Shown: positions 1 to 5,866 of the stretch, in pieces
How positions within the stretch are numbered: position 1 is the stretch's first letter
Layout: each line of letters opens with the position of its first letter
DNA from: Thermoanaerobacteraceae bacterium
GTDB lineage: Bacteria > Bacillota > Desulfotomaculia > Desulfotomaculales > Ammonificaceae
Length of the DNA: 5,866 bases
Assembly (NCBI GenBank): GCA_030016455.1
Contig: JASEJH010000110.1
Coordinates: 1-5,866, forward strand
Reading direction: 5' to 3'
Position numbers and translations under genes: made by a program
Notes under the pieces: model-generated
Seen by the model: the letters and a program-made list of their open reading frames with translations, nothing else
Databases searched by the model: none
What the model was told of the DNA's origin: nothing

Positions 1-16
1 AATTCCTACAAAAGAT

Positions 17-51
17 CTGACCTCTAACTTCTGGCCTCTAACCTCTAAAAT
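17..51. repeat. Degenerate 7-bp tandem repeat, consensus CTRACCT
   Basis: Five consecutive 7-nt units can be read: CTGACCT (17-23), CTAACTT (24-30), CTGGCCT (31-37), CTAACCT (38-44) and a decayed CTAAAAT (45-51). The first four differ from the consensus CTRACCT by at most one base. It lies in the non-coding leader about 90 bp before the mreB-family gene. Simple heptamer arrays of this kind occur in intergenic regions of some thermophilic Clostridia; that comparison is from memory. No function is evident. Confidence 0.6.
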
Positions 52-138
52 GGTAGGTGAGCACCTGGACCCGACCGGCTGACAAAGCCAGGCGAAGTTT
101 TGCAGCGGTCTCCTAAAAATTTAATTGGGGGGAAGTAG

Positions 139-1146
139 ATGTTTAGCCTTGCTCCGGATGTAGGCGTCGACCTGGGTACGGCAACCGTCCTGGTTTACGT
201 CAAAGGCAAGGGGATTGTGCTGAAAGAGCCGTCGGTGGTGGCCATAAACCGGGACGATAACAAGGTGATTGCTGTCGGGGAGGAAGCGCGGCGAATGCTC
301 GGCCGGACGCCGGGGAACATTGTTGCGGTTCGCCCGCTGAGGGAAGGCGTGATTGCGGATTACGACGTAACGGAAAGGATGCTGCGGTATTTCTTAGGGA
401 AGTGCGGCTGCCGCCGCTTTTTTCTGCGGCCGCGGGTGATGATCTGCGTCCCGACCGCGGTCACCGGGGTGGAGGAACGGGCGGTGCGCCAGGCAGCCAT
501 CCAGGCGGGTGCCCGGCAGGTTTTCCTGATTGAGGAGCCGATGGCGGCGGCCCTGGGAGCGGGGCTCGACGTCAGTGAACCGAGCGGGTCAATGGTAATC
601 GACATCGGCGGCGGCACGACCGATATCGCCGTTCTCTCCCTCGGGGGGATCGTCTGCTCGGCTTCTACCCGGGTTGGCGGAGATAAACTCGACGAGGCCA
701 TTGTCCGTTATGTCCGCCGGGAGTTCAACATGATCATCGGGGAGCGGGCAGCCGAAGAACTGAAGATCGAAATTGCGACCGCCAACCCTACCAACAGCAA
801 TAACCGCTCGGCCGCCATCCGCGGCCGGGACCTGGTTACCGGACTCCCGCGTTCCGTTACCGTTACCAGCCACCAAGTATGGGAAGCGATCCGGGAGCCG
901 GTGGAAGTGATTGTGGCGGCGGTAAAAGGAGTCCTGGAATGTACGCCGCCAGAACTGGCGGCCGACATTGTGGACAAAGGGATCGTGATGACCGGAGGCG
1001 GCGCGCTGCTCGACGGAATTGACATCCTCCTTTCTAAAGAGACCGGGCTGCCCATCTACGTCGCAGACGACCCGGTTTCGTGTGTAGCCCTGGGTACGGG
1101 ACGTGCCTTGAGCATGTTAAACATTCTGGCCCGTTCCCGGGAATAG
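139..1146 (+). CDS. mreB: Rod shape-determining protein, MreB/Mbl family (bacterial actin)
   Basis: A 335-aa cytoplasmic actin homologue that, by family, polymerises into membrane-bound filaments and positions the lateral peptidoglycan synthesis machinery (elongasome). The actin ATPase motifs are in order: phosphate-1 loop DLGTA (residues 11-15), catalytic-region IEEPMAAALGAG (131-142), phosphate-2 loop DIGGGTTD (155-162) and the adenosine motif TGGGALL (285-291). The IA-subdomain loop around CRRFFLRPR (91-99) carries the hydrophobic residues expected for membrane insertion. Length equals B. subtilis MreB (337) and Mbl (333). Features are mixed between the paralogues: RTPGNIVAVRPLREGVIADYDVT is Mbl/MreBH-like, while VEERAVRQA is MreB-like, so the paralogue is not settled. 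The usual Asn after DLGTA is Thr16. The ATG is fixed by an in-frame TAG immediately before it (136-138), with a G-rich Shine-Dalgarno at 127-132, six bases away. No convincing promoter was found in 1-138. It is probably co-transcribed with the next gene. Confidence 0.95.
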   Translation: MFSLAPDVGVDLGTATVLVYVKGKGIVLKEPSVVAINRDDNKVIAVGEEARRMLGRTPGNIVAVRPLREGVIADYDVTERMLRYFLGKCGCRRFFLRPRVMICVPTAVTGVEERAVRQAAIQAGARQVFLIEEPMAAALGAGLDVSEPSGSMVIDIGGGTTDIAVLSLGGIVCSASTRVGGDKLDEAIVRYVRREFNMIIGERAAEELKIEIATANPTNSNNRSAAIRGRDLVTGLPRSVTVTSHQVWEAIREPVEVIVAAVKGVLECTPPELAADIVDKGIVMTGGGALLDGIDILLSKETGLPIYVADDPVSCVALGTGRALSMLNILARSRE

Positions 1147-1154
1147 TAAGACGC

Positions 1155-1160
1155 GGGGTG
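1155..1160 (+). promoter_or_regulatory. Ribosome binding site deciding a TTG start
   Basis: GGGGTG lies seven bases before the TTG at 1168. An in-frame TGA (1159-1161) overlaps the site, and no other start codon lies between that stop and 1168. The next in-frame ATG is at codon 69, inside the conserved domain. Initiation at TTG is therefore well supported. Confidence 0.7.
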
Positions 1161-1167
1161 AATCGCG

Positions 1168-1719
1168 TTGACGCTCTACTGGCCGTCAAAGGGAAGTGCG
1201 AACACTTCGGCCACGGTGGCAGCCGCGCTTTCCCGGGCGCGGGAGCTGGGGCTGGAGCACATCGTGGTCGCTTCTTGCTCCGGAGCTACGGCGGCGCGCT
1301 TCATCGGCTCCGGGTTTAACGTTGTGTGCGTCACCCACCAGGTCGGGTTCGAATCTCCCGGTGTGGATGAAATGCCGCCGGAGATGAGGGAACGGTTGAC
1401 CGGGGCCGGCGTTAAGGTGCTTACTACCACCCACCTGATGGCGGGACTCGACCGGGCGCTGCGGTTCAAGTTCGGCGGTATTTACCCGGCGGAGGTGATC
1501 GCTGCCGCCCTCCGGATGTTCGGCCAAGGGGTGAAGGTCGGCGTGGAAATAAGCGTAATGGCGCTCGATGCGGGGCTTGTTCCCGTCCGCACCGAGGTGG
1601 TGGCGGTGGCCGGAACGGGAAGCGGTGCCGATACCGCCCTGGTCGTTGAACCTGCGCATTCCCAGCATTTTTTTGATACCAAGATCCGTGAGATAATCTG
1701 CAAGCCCAGGGATTTTTAA
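1168..1719 (+). CDS. Stand-alone pyruvate kinase C-terminal (alpha/beta) domain protein
   Basis: A 183-aa soluble protein resembling the C-terminal domain of pyruvate kinase (PK_C fold) with no TIM-barrel catalytic part. It therefore should not catalyse the PEP-to-pyruvate reaction. The family signature is the nucleotide- or effector-pocket-like stretch VVASCSGATAARFIGSG (33-49), matching the SGxTA region that binds the allosteric phosphate in pyruvate kinase. It is followed by VVCVTHQVGF (52-61) and a C-terminal GTGSGADTALVVEPAHS (149-165). The segment GVKVGVEISVMALDAGLVP (121-139) is typical of the orphan family rather than of true pyruvate kinases. There is no signal peptide or membrane segment. 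It starts 21 bp after the mreB-family stop, so the two genes are likely one operon. The true ligand is unknown; a small-molecule sensing role is inference. Orphans of this kind are known in Clostridia and archaea as uncharacterised 'pyruvate kinase alpha/beta domain' proteins. Confidence 0.85.
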   Translation: MTLYWPSKGSANTSATVAAALSRARELGLEHIVVASCSGATAARFIGSGFNVVCVTHQVGFESPGVDEMPPEMRERLTGAGVKVLTTTHLMAGLDRALRFKFGGIYPAEVIAAALRMFGQGVKVGVEISVMALDAGLVPVRTEVVAVAGTGSGADTALVVEPAHSQHFFDTKIREIICKPRDF

Positions 1720-1735
1720 AACCGCCCCTAAGATT

Positions 1736-1755
1736 TGGCCCACAATGCCATTTTT
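1736..1755 (+). terminator. Weak candidate intrinsic terminator after the mreB operon
   Basis: TGGC (1736-1739) can pair with GCCA (1747-1750) around a 7-nt loop, followed directly by TTTTT (1751-1755). The stem is only four pairs, so this is marginal. Its place, 17 bp after the stop of the pyruvate-kinase-like gene and before a new promoter, is what makes it worth listing. Confidence 0.3.
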
Positions 1756-1792
1756 CGCAGGCGGAAGGTGTTTATATTGATGGAAGCCTGCG
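1756..1792. repeat. 7-bp inverted repeat CGCAGGC / GCCTGCG in the intergenic gap
   Basis: CGCAGGC (1756-1762) is an exact reverse complement of GCCTGCG (1786-1792), giving a 7-bp stem extendable by T-G wobbles around a 23-nt loop. A further GCCTGCG occurs at 1836-1842, exactly 50 bp after the second arm, and could compete for the same 5' arm in read-through RNA. No T-tract follows, so it is not a terminator. I recognise no known RNA class. Confidence 0.5.
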
Positions 1793-1807
1793 GGATAGCC
1801 GTAGCGG

Positions 1808-1835
1808 ACTTCAGGAATTATTAACCGGTTGAAGT
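1808..1835. promoter_or_regulatory. Candidate operator: inverted repeat overlapping the -35 element
   Basis: ACTTCA (1808-1813) and TGAAGT (1830-1835) form a perfect 6-bp inverted repeat separated by 16 bp. Between them, AACCGGTT (1823-1830) is an 8-bp palindrome. The right arm covers the predicted -35 hexamer (1829-1834), a position suited to a repressor site. The regulator is unknown and the repeats are short enough to occur by chance. Confidence 0.3.
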
Positions 1836-1858
1836 GCCTGCGCCAGGAAAATTATAAT
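1829..1858 (+). promoter_or_regulatory. Predicted sigma-A-type promoter of the SLH protease gene
   Basis: A -35 TTGAAG (1829-1834, four of six consensus bases) and a perfect -10 TATAAT (1853-1858) are separated by 18 bp. The -10 sits in an AT-rich patch of otherwise GC-rich DNA. Transcription should begin near 1865, giving a leader of about 60 nt. This suggests that the protease is transcribed separately from the mreB pair. A further 5-bp inverted repeat, GCCAG (1842-1846) / CTGGC (1863-1867), brackets the -10. Confidence 0.65.
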
Positions 1859-1878
1859 CTTACTGGCACGGCCGCTAA

Positions 1879-1894
1879 GAACCCGGACGGGTTC
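1879..1894 (+). promoter_or_regulatory. Leader hairpin upstream of the SLH protease gene
   Basis: GAACCC (1879-1884) pairs with GGGTTC (1889-1894) around a GGAC tetraloop. It would lie in the 5' untranslated leader of the predicted transcript, 31 bp before the ATG. There is no following T-tract, so it may stabilise the mRNA or influence translation rather than terminate. No riboswitch class is recognised. Confidence 0.4.
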
Positions 1895-1924
1895 AACGCT
1901 GTCTCCAAGTAAAGTAGGGGTTAA

Positions 1925-4900
1925 ATGCGGCGTTTTTTGCTTCTTCTCTTCCTGATTGTTAGCTTGGGAGCGGCTGTCTGGTGGGAGCCAGGGGAGTACG
2001 GGCACCTGCCCGACCTCCGGGAGGCCCACCGGGAGATCATTCCGGAAAAGTCGCCACCGGAGCGGGAGCCTTCCCGAGACCGTATCGCCCCGGAGCTCAA
2101 AGAGGTCACGGGGCCGGAGCCAATGCTTCTTAATGTCATCCTTCTTTCCCCGGCAGAAAAGGAACGAATAGCCAAGGCGGTTGTCGCTGCCGGTGGCAGT
2201 GTTCTACGGGGTCTAGACGAGGAAGGCACTGCCCTGCGGGTGGAGCTTCCGGCGGCGGCGGTCACCAAACTGGCTGGCGAGGAGGCGGTTGTAAGGGTCG
2301 AACCATACGCGCCACGGCGCTTTCTCAGCGACCGGGCGGCTGCTGTGGTGGGTTCGTCACCATTACTGGTGCCCGGGTTTGCTACTTCGGACGGCCTTTC
2401 CGGGGTAGGGCAGATAGCGGGGGTAGCAGACAGCGGCCTGGACAAAGGCGACCTTAACGACCTCCACCCCGATTTCGCCACTGTGCCGGGGCGGATGCCG
2501 AAGGTGGTGCTGTTGCGCTCCTGGGCGCAGGGCCCCCTTGCCGACCCTACCGGACACGGCACGCACATTGCGGGTATCCTGGCCGGGACGGGAGCGGGTT
2601 CAGGCGGCCGCCATCCTGGTATTGCTCCTGGAGCCAGCATCTATTTCCAAGCCATCACGAACCAGAACGGTGAACCCGATCCACCCGCAGACCTGGCCGC
2701 GCTCTTCCGGCCGGCCTACAGCGCGGGCGTCCGGGTGCATGTCGACGGGTGGGGCGGCGGGACAAACGACTATGCTGCTGCCGCCGCGCAGATCGACCGT
2801 TTCTGTTTTAATAACCCTGATTTTCTGCCGGTTTTCGGGGCCGGAAACGGTGGTCCGGGATCACGAACCCTTACCAGCGAGGCCAACAGCAAGAACGCGC
2901 TGGTGGTCGGTGCCAGCGAGAACCCGCGGCCGCTTTTTGGTTGCACCGGTCCGGAAACGGTGGCCCGCCTTTCCAGCCGCGGGCCGGCCGGGGACGGGCG
3001 GTTGAAGCCGGATCTCGTGGCTCCCGGGGTGGGCATAATCGCTCCCTGCTCCCGGCTGGCGGCCTCCGGCCTGCCCGGTTACCGCCTCTATACCCGGTTG
3101 GACGGGACAAGCATGGCGGCGGCGGTGGCCGGCGGCGCGACCATTTTGCTCCGCCAGTACCTCCGGGAGGAAGAGGGCGAAGATGCGCTGCCGGCCGCGC
3201 TGCTCAAGGCACTTTTGATCAACGGCGCGCGGCCGCTGGATTCGGCTGCGGCTGCCGGTTTCGGCCTTCTGGACCTTGCCGGCACGGTTCTGGCGCTCAA
3301 GGAGGATACCTTCGTTTACGTGGTCGAAGAGCAGGGTCTGGGAGATAAAGAGCGGGCGGATTACGAAATCACGGTCCGGGACGGCGGGGCACCTTTAAAG
3401 GTCACGCTTTGCTGGACCGACCCGCCGGCACTGCCGGGAGCGAGGCAGGCTCTGGTTAACGACCTCGACCTGGTGGTGGAAGGTCCCGACGGCCGTCGCT
3501 ACCTCGGCAACGACTTTGAAAAGCAGGGCGTACCGGATCGCTTGAACAACGTGGAGCAGGTGCAAATTCCGCAGCCGGTGCCGGGCCGGTACCGGATCGC
3601 CGTGGTAGGGGCGAAGGTTGGCGGGAACCCGGCCTCCGGAAGCCACCGGCAGGCGTACGCGCTGGTTTACGGTCAAAAGCCGAACCGGGAAGTGGTGGAA
3701 CGCTTTGCGGGGGCCGAGGTAAAACTTGCGAGCGGCGGGACACTGCAGCTACCACAATCGTTTACCGCAGTCTTTAACGGCCGCCTGGTTGCGGCGCGGG
3801 AGCGGGCGTTCGGTCCGGGGACGGACCTTTACCGGTGCCCCGGTGCGGGAAGGATTTACGCCGTCGGTGAAGAGCGGTGCCTGGTTCCGGCGCGTTTTCT
3901 TAAGACGGAAACAGGTGCGGTAGTGACCACGGAATGCCAGGAGGGCCAGGACGGCGGGTACCTCGTCTTGGCGCCCAGCGTCCGGGCGAGAGGGAGGGAA
4001 GTATTGCCGGCCGACGTACCACCCGGCGTCAGGGCTACCGTCAGGATCAATCCGTCAACGCAAACGGTTTGGAAAGCCGAGGCCGGTTGGGAAGAGAAGG
4101 AGGGTTTCCTGGACGCTTTCACGGCGGACGGCATCCGTCTCATCGGGGGTGCACAATACCAGCTTGCCGGGACTTATTCCGTGGCCCGGGAAACCGACCC
4201 GGCGGGCCTTGACGTGCTGGACCAGGTTTTCGGGCCCCCGGACAGTACAATGGACCTTCCTTCCGGGATCCCGGTAACCCTGCGGCTTGACCCCGAGACA
4301 CACCGGGTGTTGCGTGTTGCGGTACGCCAGGAGCTTATTTCCGGTTTTGTCGCTGAAGCGGGGGAGGACGGCTTGCTCCTGGCGGACGGCCGGAAGCTCA
4401 TGCTCTTTCCCGGGGCGCAGGTCTTCCGGGGGGCGAATCCGGTAACTTTGGAAGACCTGCCAAGCGGAGAGCACGTGGTGGGGACGGTACTCGCCGAAAG
4501 AAAAGAATTGCTCCAGGTCCAAGCAAATCCAGGCATTTTGTACGGGCAGGTGCTCTATGTCGGTGCAGGGGCAAAGACGCTTCAGCTTCAGGACCGGACC
4601 GGGAGGTACCGCCTGCTGGAGGTTGCTCCGGGTGCCGGCTTCTACCGGGGTACAGTTAATCTTGGCCCTTCGGCAATCGGGTCGGGTCAGTGGGTCCGGG
4701 TAACCACCGACGCCTCCGGCCGCGTGGTCCGGGTAGACTTAGCGGGAGAGACCGGGCGCGCCACCGACACGGTGCAGGACTGCGACCCCGAACGCTGGGT
4801 GATTGAGGTTGGTGAAGCAAGGTACAAGGTAAGCCCGGGGACGATGATTACTAAGAACGGCCACCCGGTCGGCCTCGAAGATATCCAGCCGGGGGAGGAG

Positions 4901-5767
4901 GCTACGGTAGCTTTCTGGGAGACTGCCGGCGGCGGGCTGGTCGCCCTGGCGGTAAGGTGCCGTACCACCGCTGCGGCACCGTACGTGGAGGTACGTCCGC
5001 CGGTCTTCGGGAAGCCGCTTTGCGGCCGGACCGGGGCTACGCACCTGTACCTCTACACGGACGACGGGCGGCGGTTTGAGGTTGCCGTTGCTCCCAACGG
5101 CGAGTTTTCTTGCTCTCTGGACTGGACCTGCCCGGCGCCGGTGCGGCTGGTCGGTGTAAACCGGCAAACGGGAGGAGTGGCTGGCCTGCAGGTGGAACTG
5201 CCGCGCAGTCCGTTCCGCGATACAGAAAAACATTGGGCTGCCAGGGAGATCGCGGCGCTTGCGGCCGAAGGATTTCTTACGGGCTACCCGGATGGGGCTT
5301 TCCGGCCGGGGTCAGCCCTCACGCGGGTCGAACTGGCGGTCTTGGCGAACCGTTTCGGGCATGGGGCTGCTGAGGGGCCGGTACCTTCAGATGCGCCGGC
5401 CTGGGCCCGGGAGGCGGTTCGGGCGGCGGTTTACCACGGATGGATGCCGCTTTTCCCTGACGGCACCTTCCGGCCGGGGGCGCCGGTGGACCGGGCTACG
5501 TTAGCTTTGGTTCTGGCTTCCCTCCCGGGCGGCGACGGTACGGCGAAAGAAGGGGAAACCCCGCCGTACCGCGACTGGGCCGCGGTGCCGTTGCAGGCAA
5601 GAGACGCAGTAGCGGCGCTTTCCGCGCGGGGGATCGTCCGCGGGCGTCCGGGTGGGGTTTTCGCCCCGCTGGTGCCGGTTACGAGAGCAGAAGCAGCCGC
5701 GGCTTTTTACCGGTGGCGCTTGTACACGAGTGTACAAGGCGGCAACCCCGGCATCATAAAGAGTTGA
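1925..5767 (+). CDS. S-layer-anchored subtilisin-family (S8, KP-43-like) serine protease with three SLH domains
   Basis: A 1280-aa exported endopeptidase predicted to be held on the cell wall. Residues 1-18 form a signal peptide (MRR, then a Leu-rich core). Residues 66-127 resemble an I9-type propeptide. The S8 domain (about 155-455) has Asp169 (ADSGLD), His211 (GHGTH), oxyanion Asn308 (GAGNGG) and Ser396 (DGTSMA). Residues 475-585 match the C-terminal beta-barrel of KP-43-type subtilases (ALVNDLDLVVEGPDG, then YLGNDF). Residues about 590-1012 are beta-rich, with degenerate modules of about 65-75 aa (near 726-802, 806-868, 872-940, 946-1012) sharing patterns such as LEDLPSGE and LEDIQPGE. A beta-rich segment (1022-1092) precedes SLH repeats at 1097-1142, 1155-1199 and 1215-1263. 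SLH domains bind pyruvylated secondary wall polymer in Firmicutes. Oddities: the usual NSWG of this clade reads DGWG (274-277), and the Pro of GTSMAxP is Ala400. The ATG is fixed by an adjacent in-frame TAA (1922-1924), with AGGGG at 1916-1920. It has its own promoter and terminator. The substrate is unknown. Confidence 0.93.
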   Translation: MRRFLLLLFLIVSLGAAVWWEPGEYGHLPDLREAHREIIPEKSPPEREPSRDRIAPELKEVTGPEPMLLNVILLSPAEKERIAKAVVAAGGSVLRGLDEEGTALRVELPAAAVTKLAGEEAVVRVEPYAPRRFLSDRAAAVVGSSPLLVPGFATSDGLSGVGQIAGVADSGLDKGDLNDLHPDFATVPGRMPKVVLLRSWAQGPLADPTGHGTHIAGILAGTGAGSGGRHPGIAPGASIYFQAITNQNGEPDPPADLAALFRPAYSAGVRVHVDGWGGGTNDYAAAAAQIDRFCFNNPDFLPVFGAGNGGPGSRTLTSEANSKNALVVGASENPRPLFGCTGPETVARLSSRGPAGDGRLKPDLVAPGVGIIAPCSRLAASGLPGYRLYTRLDGTSMAAAVAGGATILLRQYLREEEGEDALPAALLKALLINGARPLDSAAAAGFGLLDLAGTVLALKEDTFVYVVEEQGLGDKERADYEITVRDGGAPLKVTLCWTDPPALPGARQALVNDLDLVVEGPDGRRYLGNDFEKQGVPDRLNNVEQVQIPQPVPGRYRIAVVGAKVGGNPASGSHRQAYALVYGQKPNREVVERFAGAEVKLASGGTLQLPQSFTAVFNGRLVAARERAFGPGTDLYRCPGAGRIYAVGEERCLVPARFLKTETGAVVTTECQEGQDGGYLVLAPSVRARGREVLPADVPPGVRATVRINPSTQTVWKAEAGWEEKEGFLDAFTADGIRLIGGAQYQLAGTYSVARETDPAGLDVLDQVFGPPDSTMDLPSGIPVTLRLDPETHRVLRVAVRQELISGFVAEAGEDGLLLADGRKLMLFPGAQVFRGANPVTLEDLPSGEHVVGTVLAERKELLQVQANPGILYGQVLYVGAGAKTLQLQDRTGRYRLLEVAPGAGFYRGTVNLGPSAIGSGQWVRVTTDASGRVVRVDLAGETGRATDTVQDCDPERWVIEVGEARYKVSPGTMITKNGHPVGLEDIQPGEEATVAFWETAGGGLVALAVRCRTTAAAPYVEVRPPVFGKPLCGRTGATHLYLYTDDGRRFEVAVAPNGEFSCSLDWTCPAPVRLVGVNRQTGGVAGLQVELPRSPFRDTEKHWAAREIAALAAEGFLTGYPDGAFRPGSALTRVELAVLANRFGHGAAEGPVPSDAPAWAREAVRAAVYHGWMPLFPDGTFRPGAPVDRATLALVLASLPGGDGTAKEGETPPYRDWAAVPLQARDAVAALSARGIVRGRPGGVFAPLVPVTRAEAAAAFYRWRLYTSVQGGNPGIIKS

Positions 5768-5784
5768 GAGTTGTGTTAAAACGA

Positions 5785-5810
5785 GAAGCGGCCGCACGGC
5801 CGCTTCTTTT
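5785..5810 (+). terminator. Strong Rho-independent terminator of the protease gene
   Basis: A perfect 10-bp inverted repeat, GAAGCGGCCG (5785-5794) and CGGCCGCTTC (5797-5806), folds as a 9-bp stem with a GCAC loop and is followed by TTTT (5807-5810). It begins 17 bp after the protease stop codon. AAAA at 5778-5781 gives a possible weaker terminator on the opposite strand. It is also the apparent landing site of the intron that starts three bases later. Confidence 0.9.
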
Positions 5811-5813
5811 CTC

Positions 5814-5866
5814 GTGCGCCCGGCATGGGCGATAGCTATAGGGTGGAAGTCCCGAACGGAGGTTGA
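5814..5866 (+). mobile_element. 5' end of a group II intron (class IIC-like), truncated by the window end
   Basis: The sequence starts with GTGCG (5814-5818), the consensus 5' splice-site end of group II introns (GUGYG). It continues with the domain I hairpin CGCCC-GGCAT-GGGCG (5817-5831), then CTATAGGGTG (5836-5845), and a second small stem GGG (5841-5843) / CCC (5851-5853) followed by GAAC. This order and wording closely match my memory of the first about 50 nt of the Oceanobacillus iheyensis IIC intron. Location supports class IIC: these introns insert just downstream of terminator stem-loops, and TTTTCTC (5807-5813) is a plausible IBS1-containing 5' exon. The reverse transcriptase/maturase ORF, domain V and the 3' end would lie beyond the window, so completeness and mobility cannot be judged. 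Confidence 0.88.

Noticed and set aside
17..51. CRISPR array
   Set aside because: The units are 7 bp and contiguous, without spacers.
52..95. Structured RNA leader before the mreB-family gene (AGGT/ACCT at 55-66; GGCT/AGCC around 77-89; CCTGG/CCAGG at 64-92)
   Set aside because: The stems are 4-5 pairs and mutually exclusive, with no recognised consensus. This is expected by chance in GC-rich DNA.
79..119. Promoter for the mreB-family gene using CTGACA (79-84) as -35
   Set aside because: No acceptable -10 lies at 16-19 bp spacing. The AT-rich TAAAAAT patch is about 29 bp away.
1168..1719. A functional pyruvate kinase
   Set aside because: Only the C-terminal domain is present. The TIM barrel with the substrate and metal residues is missing, and the TTG start with its upstream stop rules out a longer version in this frame.
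1186..1743. Minus-strand open frame of 185 codons opposite the pyruvate-kinase-like gene
   Set aside because: It shows no recognisable motif and mirrors the + strand gene, whose motifs are clear.
1740..1924. A known riboswitch (c-di-GMP, glycine, THF and T-box were considered)
   Set aside because: None of the conserved core motifs I remember for these classes is present. Only generic hairpins remain.
1921..2640. Minus-strand open frame of 239 codons opposite the protease start
   Set aside because: Its translation is low-complexity Pro/Arg/Ser-rich with no domain, and it lies wholly opposite the well-supported protease gene and its leader. It is a by-product of high GC content.
5501..5797. 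Minus-strand open frame of 98 codons reading out of the terminator region
   Set aside because: It would start inside the terminator stem, overlaps the SLH-coding region and has no family resemblance.

Overview
The window looks like the chromosome of a GC-rich (roughly 60% by eye) Firmicute of the Clostridia, plausibly a Desulfotomaculum/Pelotomaculum-type (Peptococcaceae or Thermoanaerobacterales-like) anaerobe. The reasons are an MreB/Mbl-type rod-shape protein, a stand-alone pyruvate-kinase C-terminal-domain protein with a TTG start, an S-layer-homology (SLH) exoprotein and a group IIC intron 5' end. The lineage is inferred from gene style only. No taxonomic marker is present.

Layout, all on the + strand. 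Positions 1-138 are a non-coding leader with a degenerate 7-bp tandem repeat. Positions 139-1146 encode an MreB/Mbl-family actin homologue. It is followed after 21 bp by 1168-1719, a 183-aa protein resembling only the C-terminal domain of pyruvate kinase; the pair is probably one transcript. The gap 1720-1924 holds a weak candidate terminator, inverted repeats and a good sigma-A-type promoter (TTGAAG-18 bp-TATAAT) for the next gene. Positions 1925-5767 encode a 1280-aa exported subtilisin-family (S8, KP-43-like) protease with a long beta-rich repeat region and three C-terminal SLH domains. A strong intrinsic terminator (5785-5810) closes that gene. Three bases after its T-tract the window enters the 5' end of a group II intron (5814 to window end) whose first about 50 nt resemble the Oceanobacillus iheyensis group IIC intron. 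Insertion just behind a terminator hairpin is the known habit of class IIC introns.

The protein-coding content is about the cell envelope: MreB/Mbl guides lateral wall synthesis inside the cell, and the SLH protease is predicted to sit on the wall outside. The link between them is proximity only, because the protease has its own promoter. The most notable items are the intron-at-terminator junction, the multi-domain SLH subtilase with unusual residues near its active site, and the orphan pyruvate-kinase-like domain coupled to mreB. I saw no defence system, CRISPR array, tRNA or rRNA.
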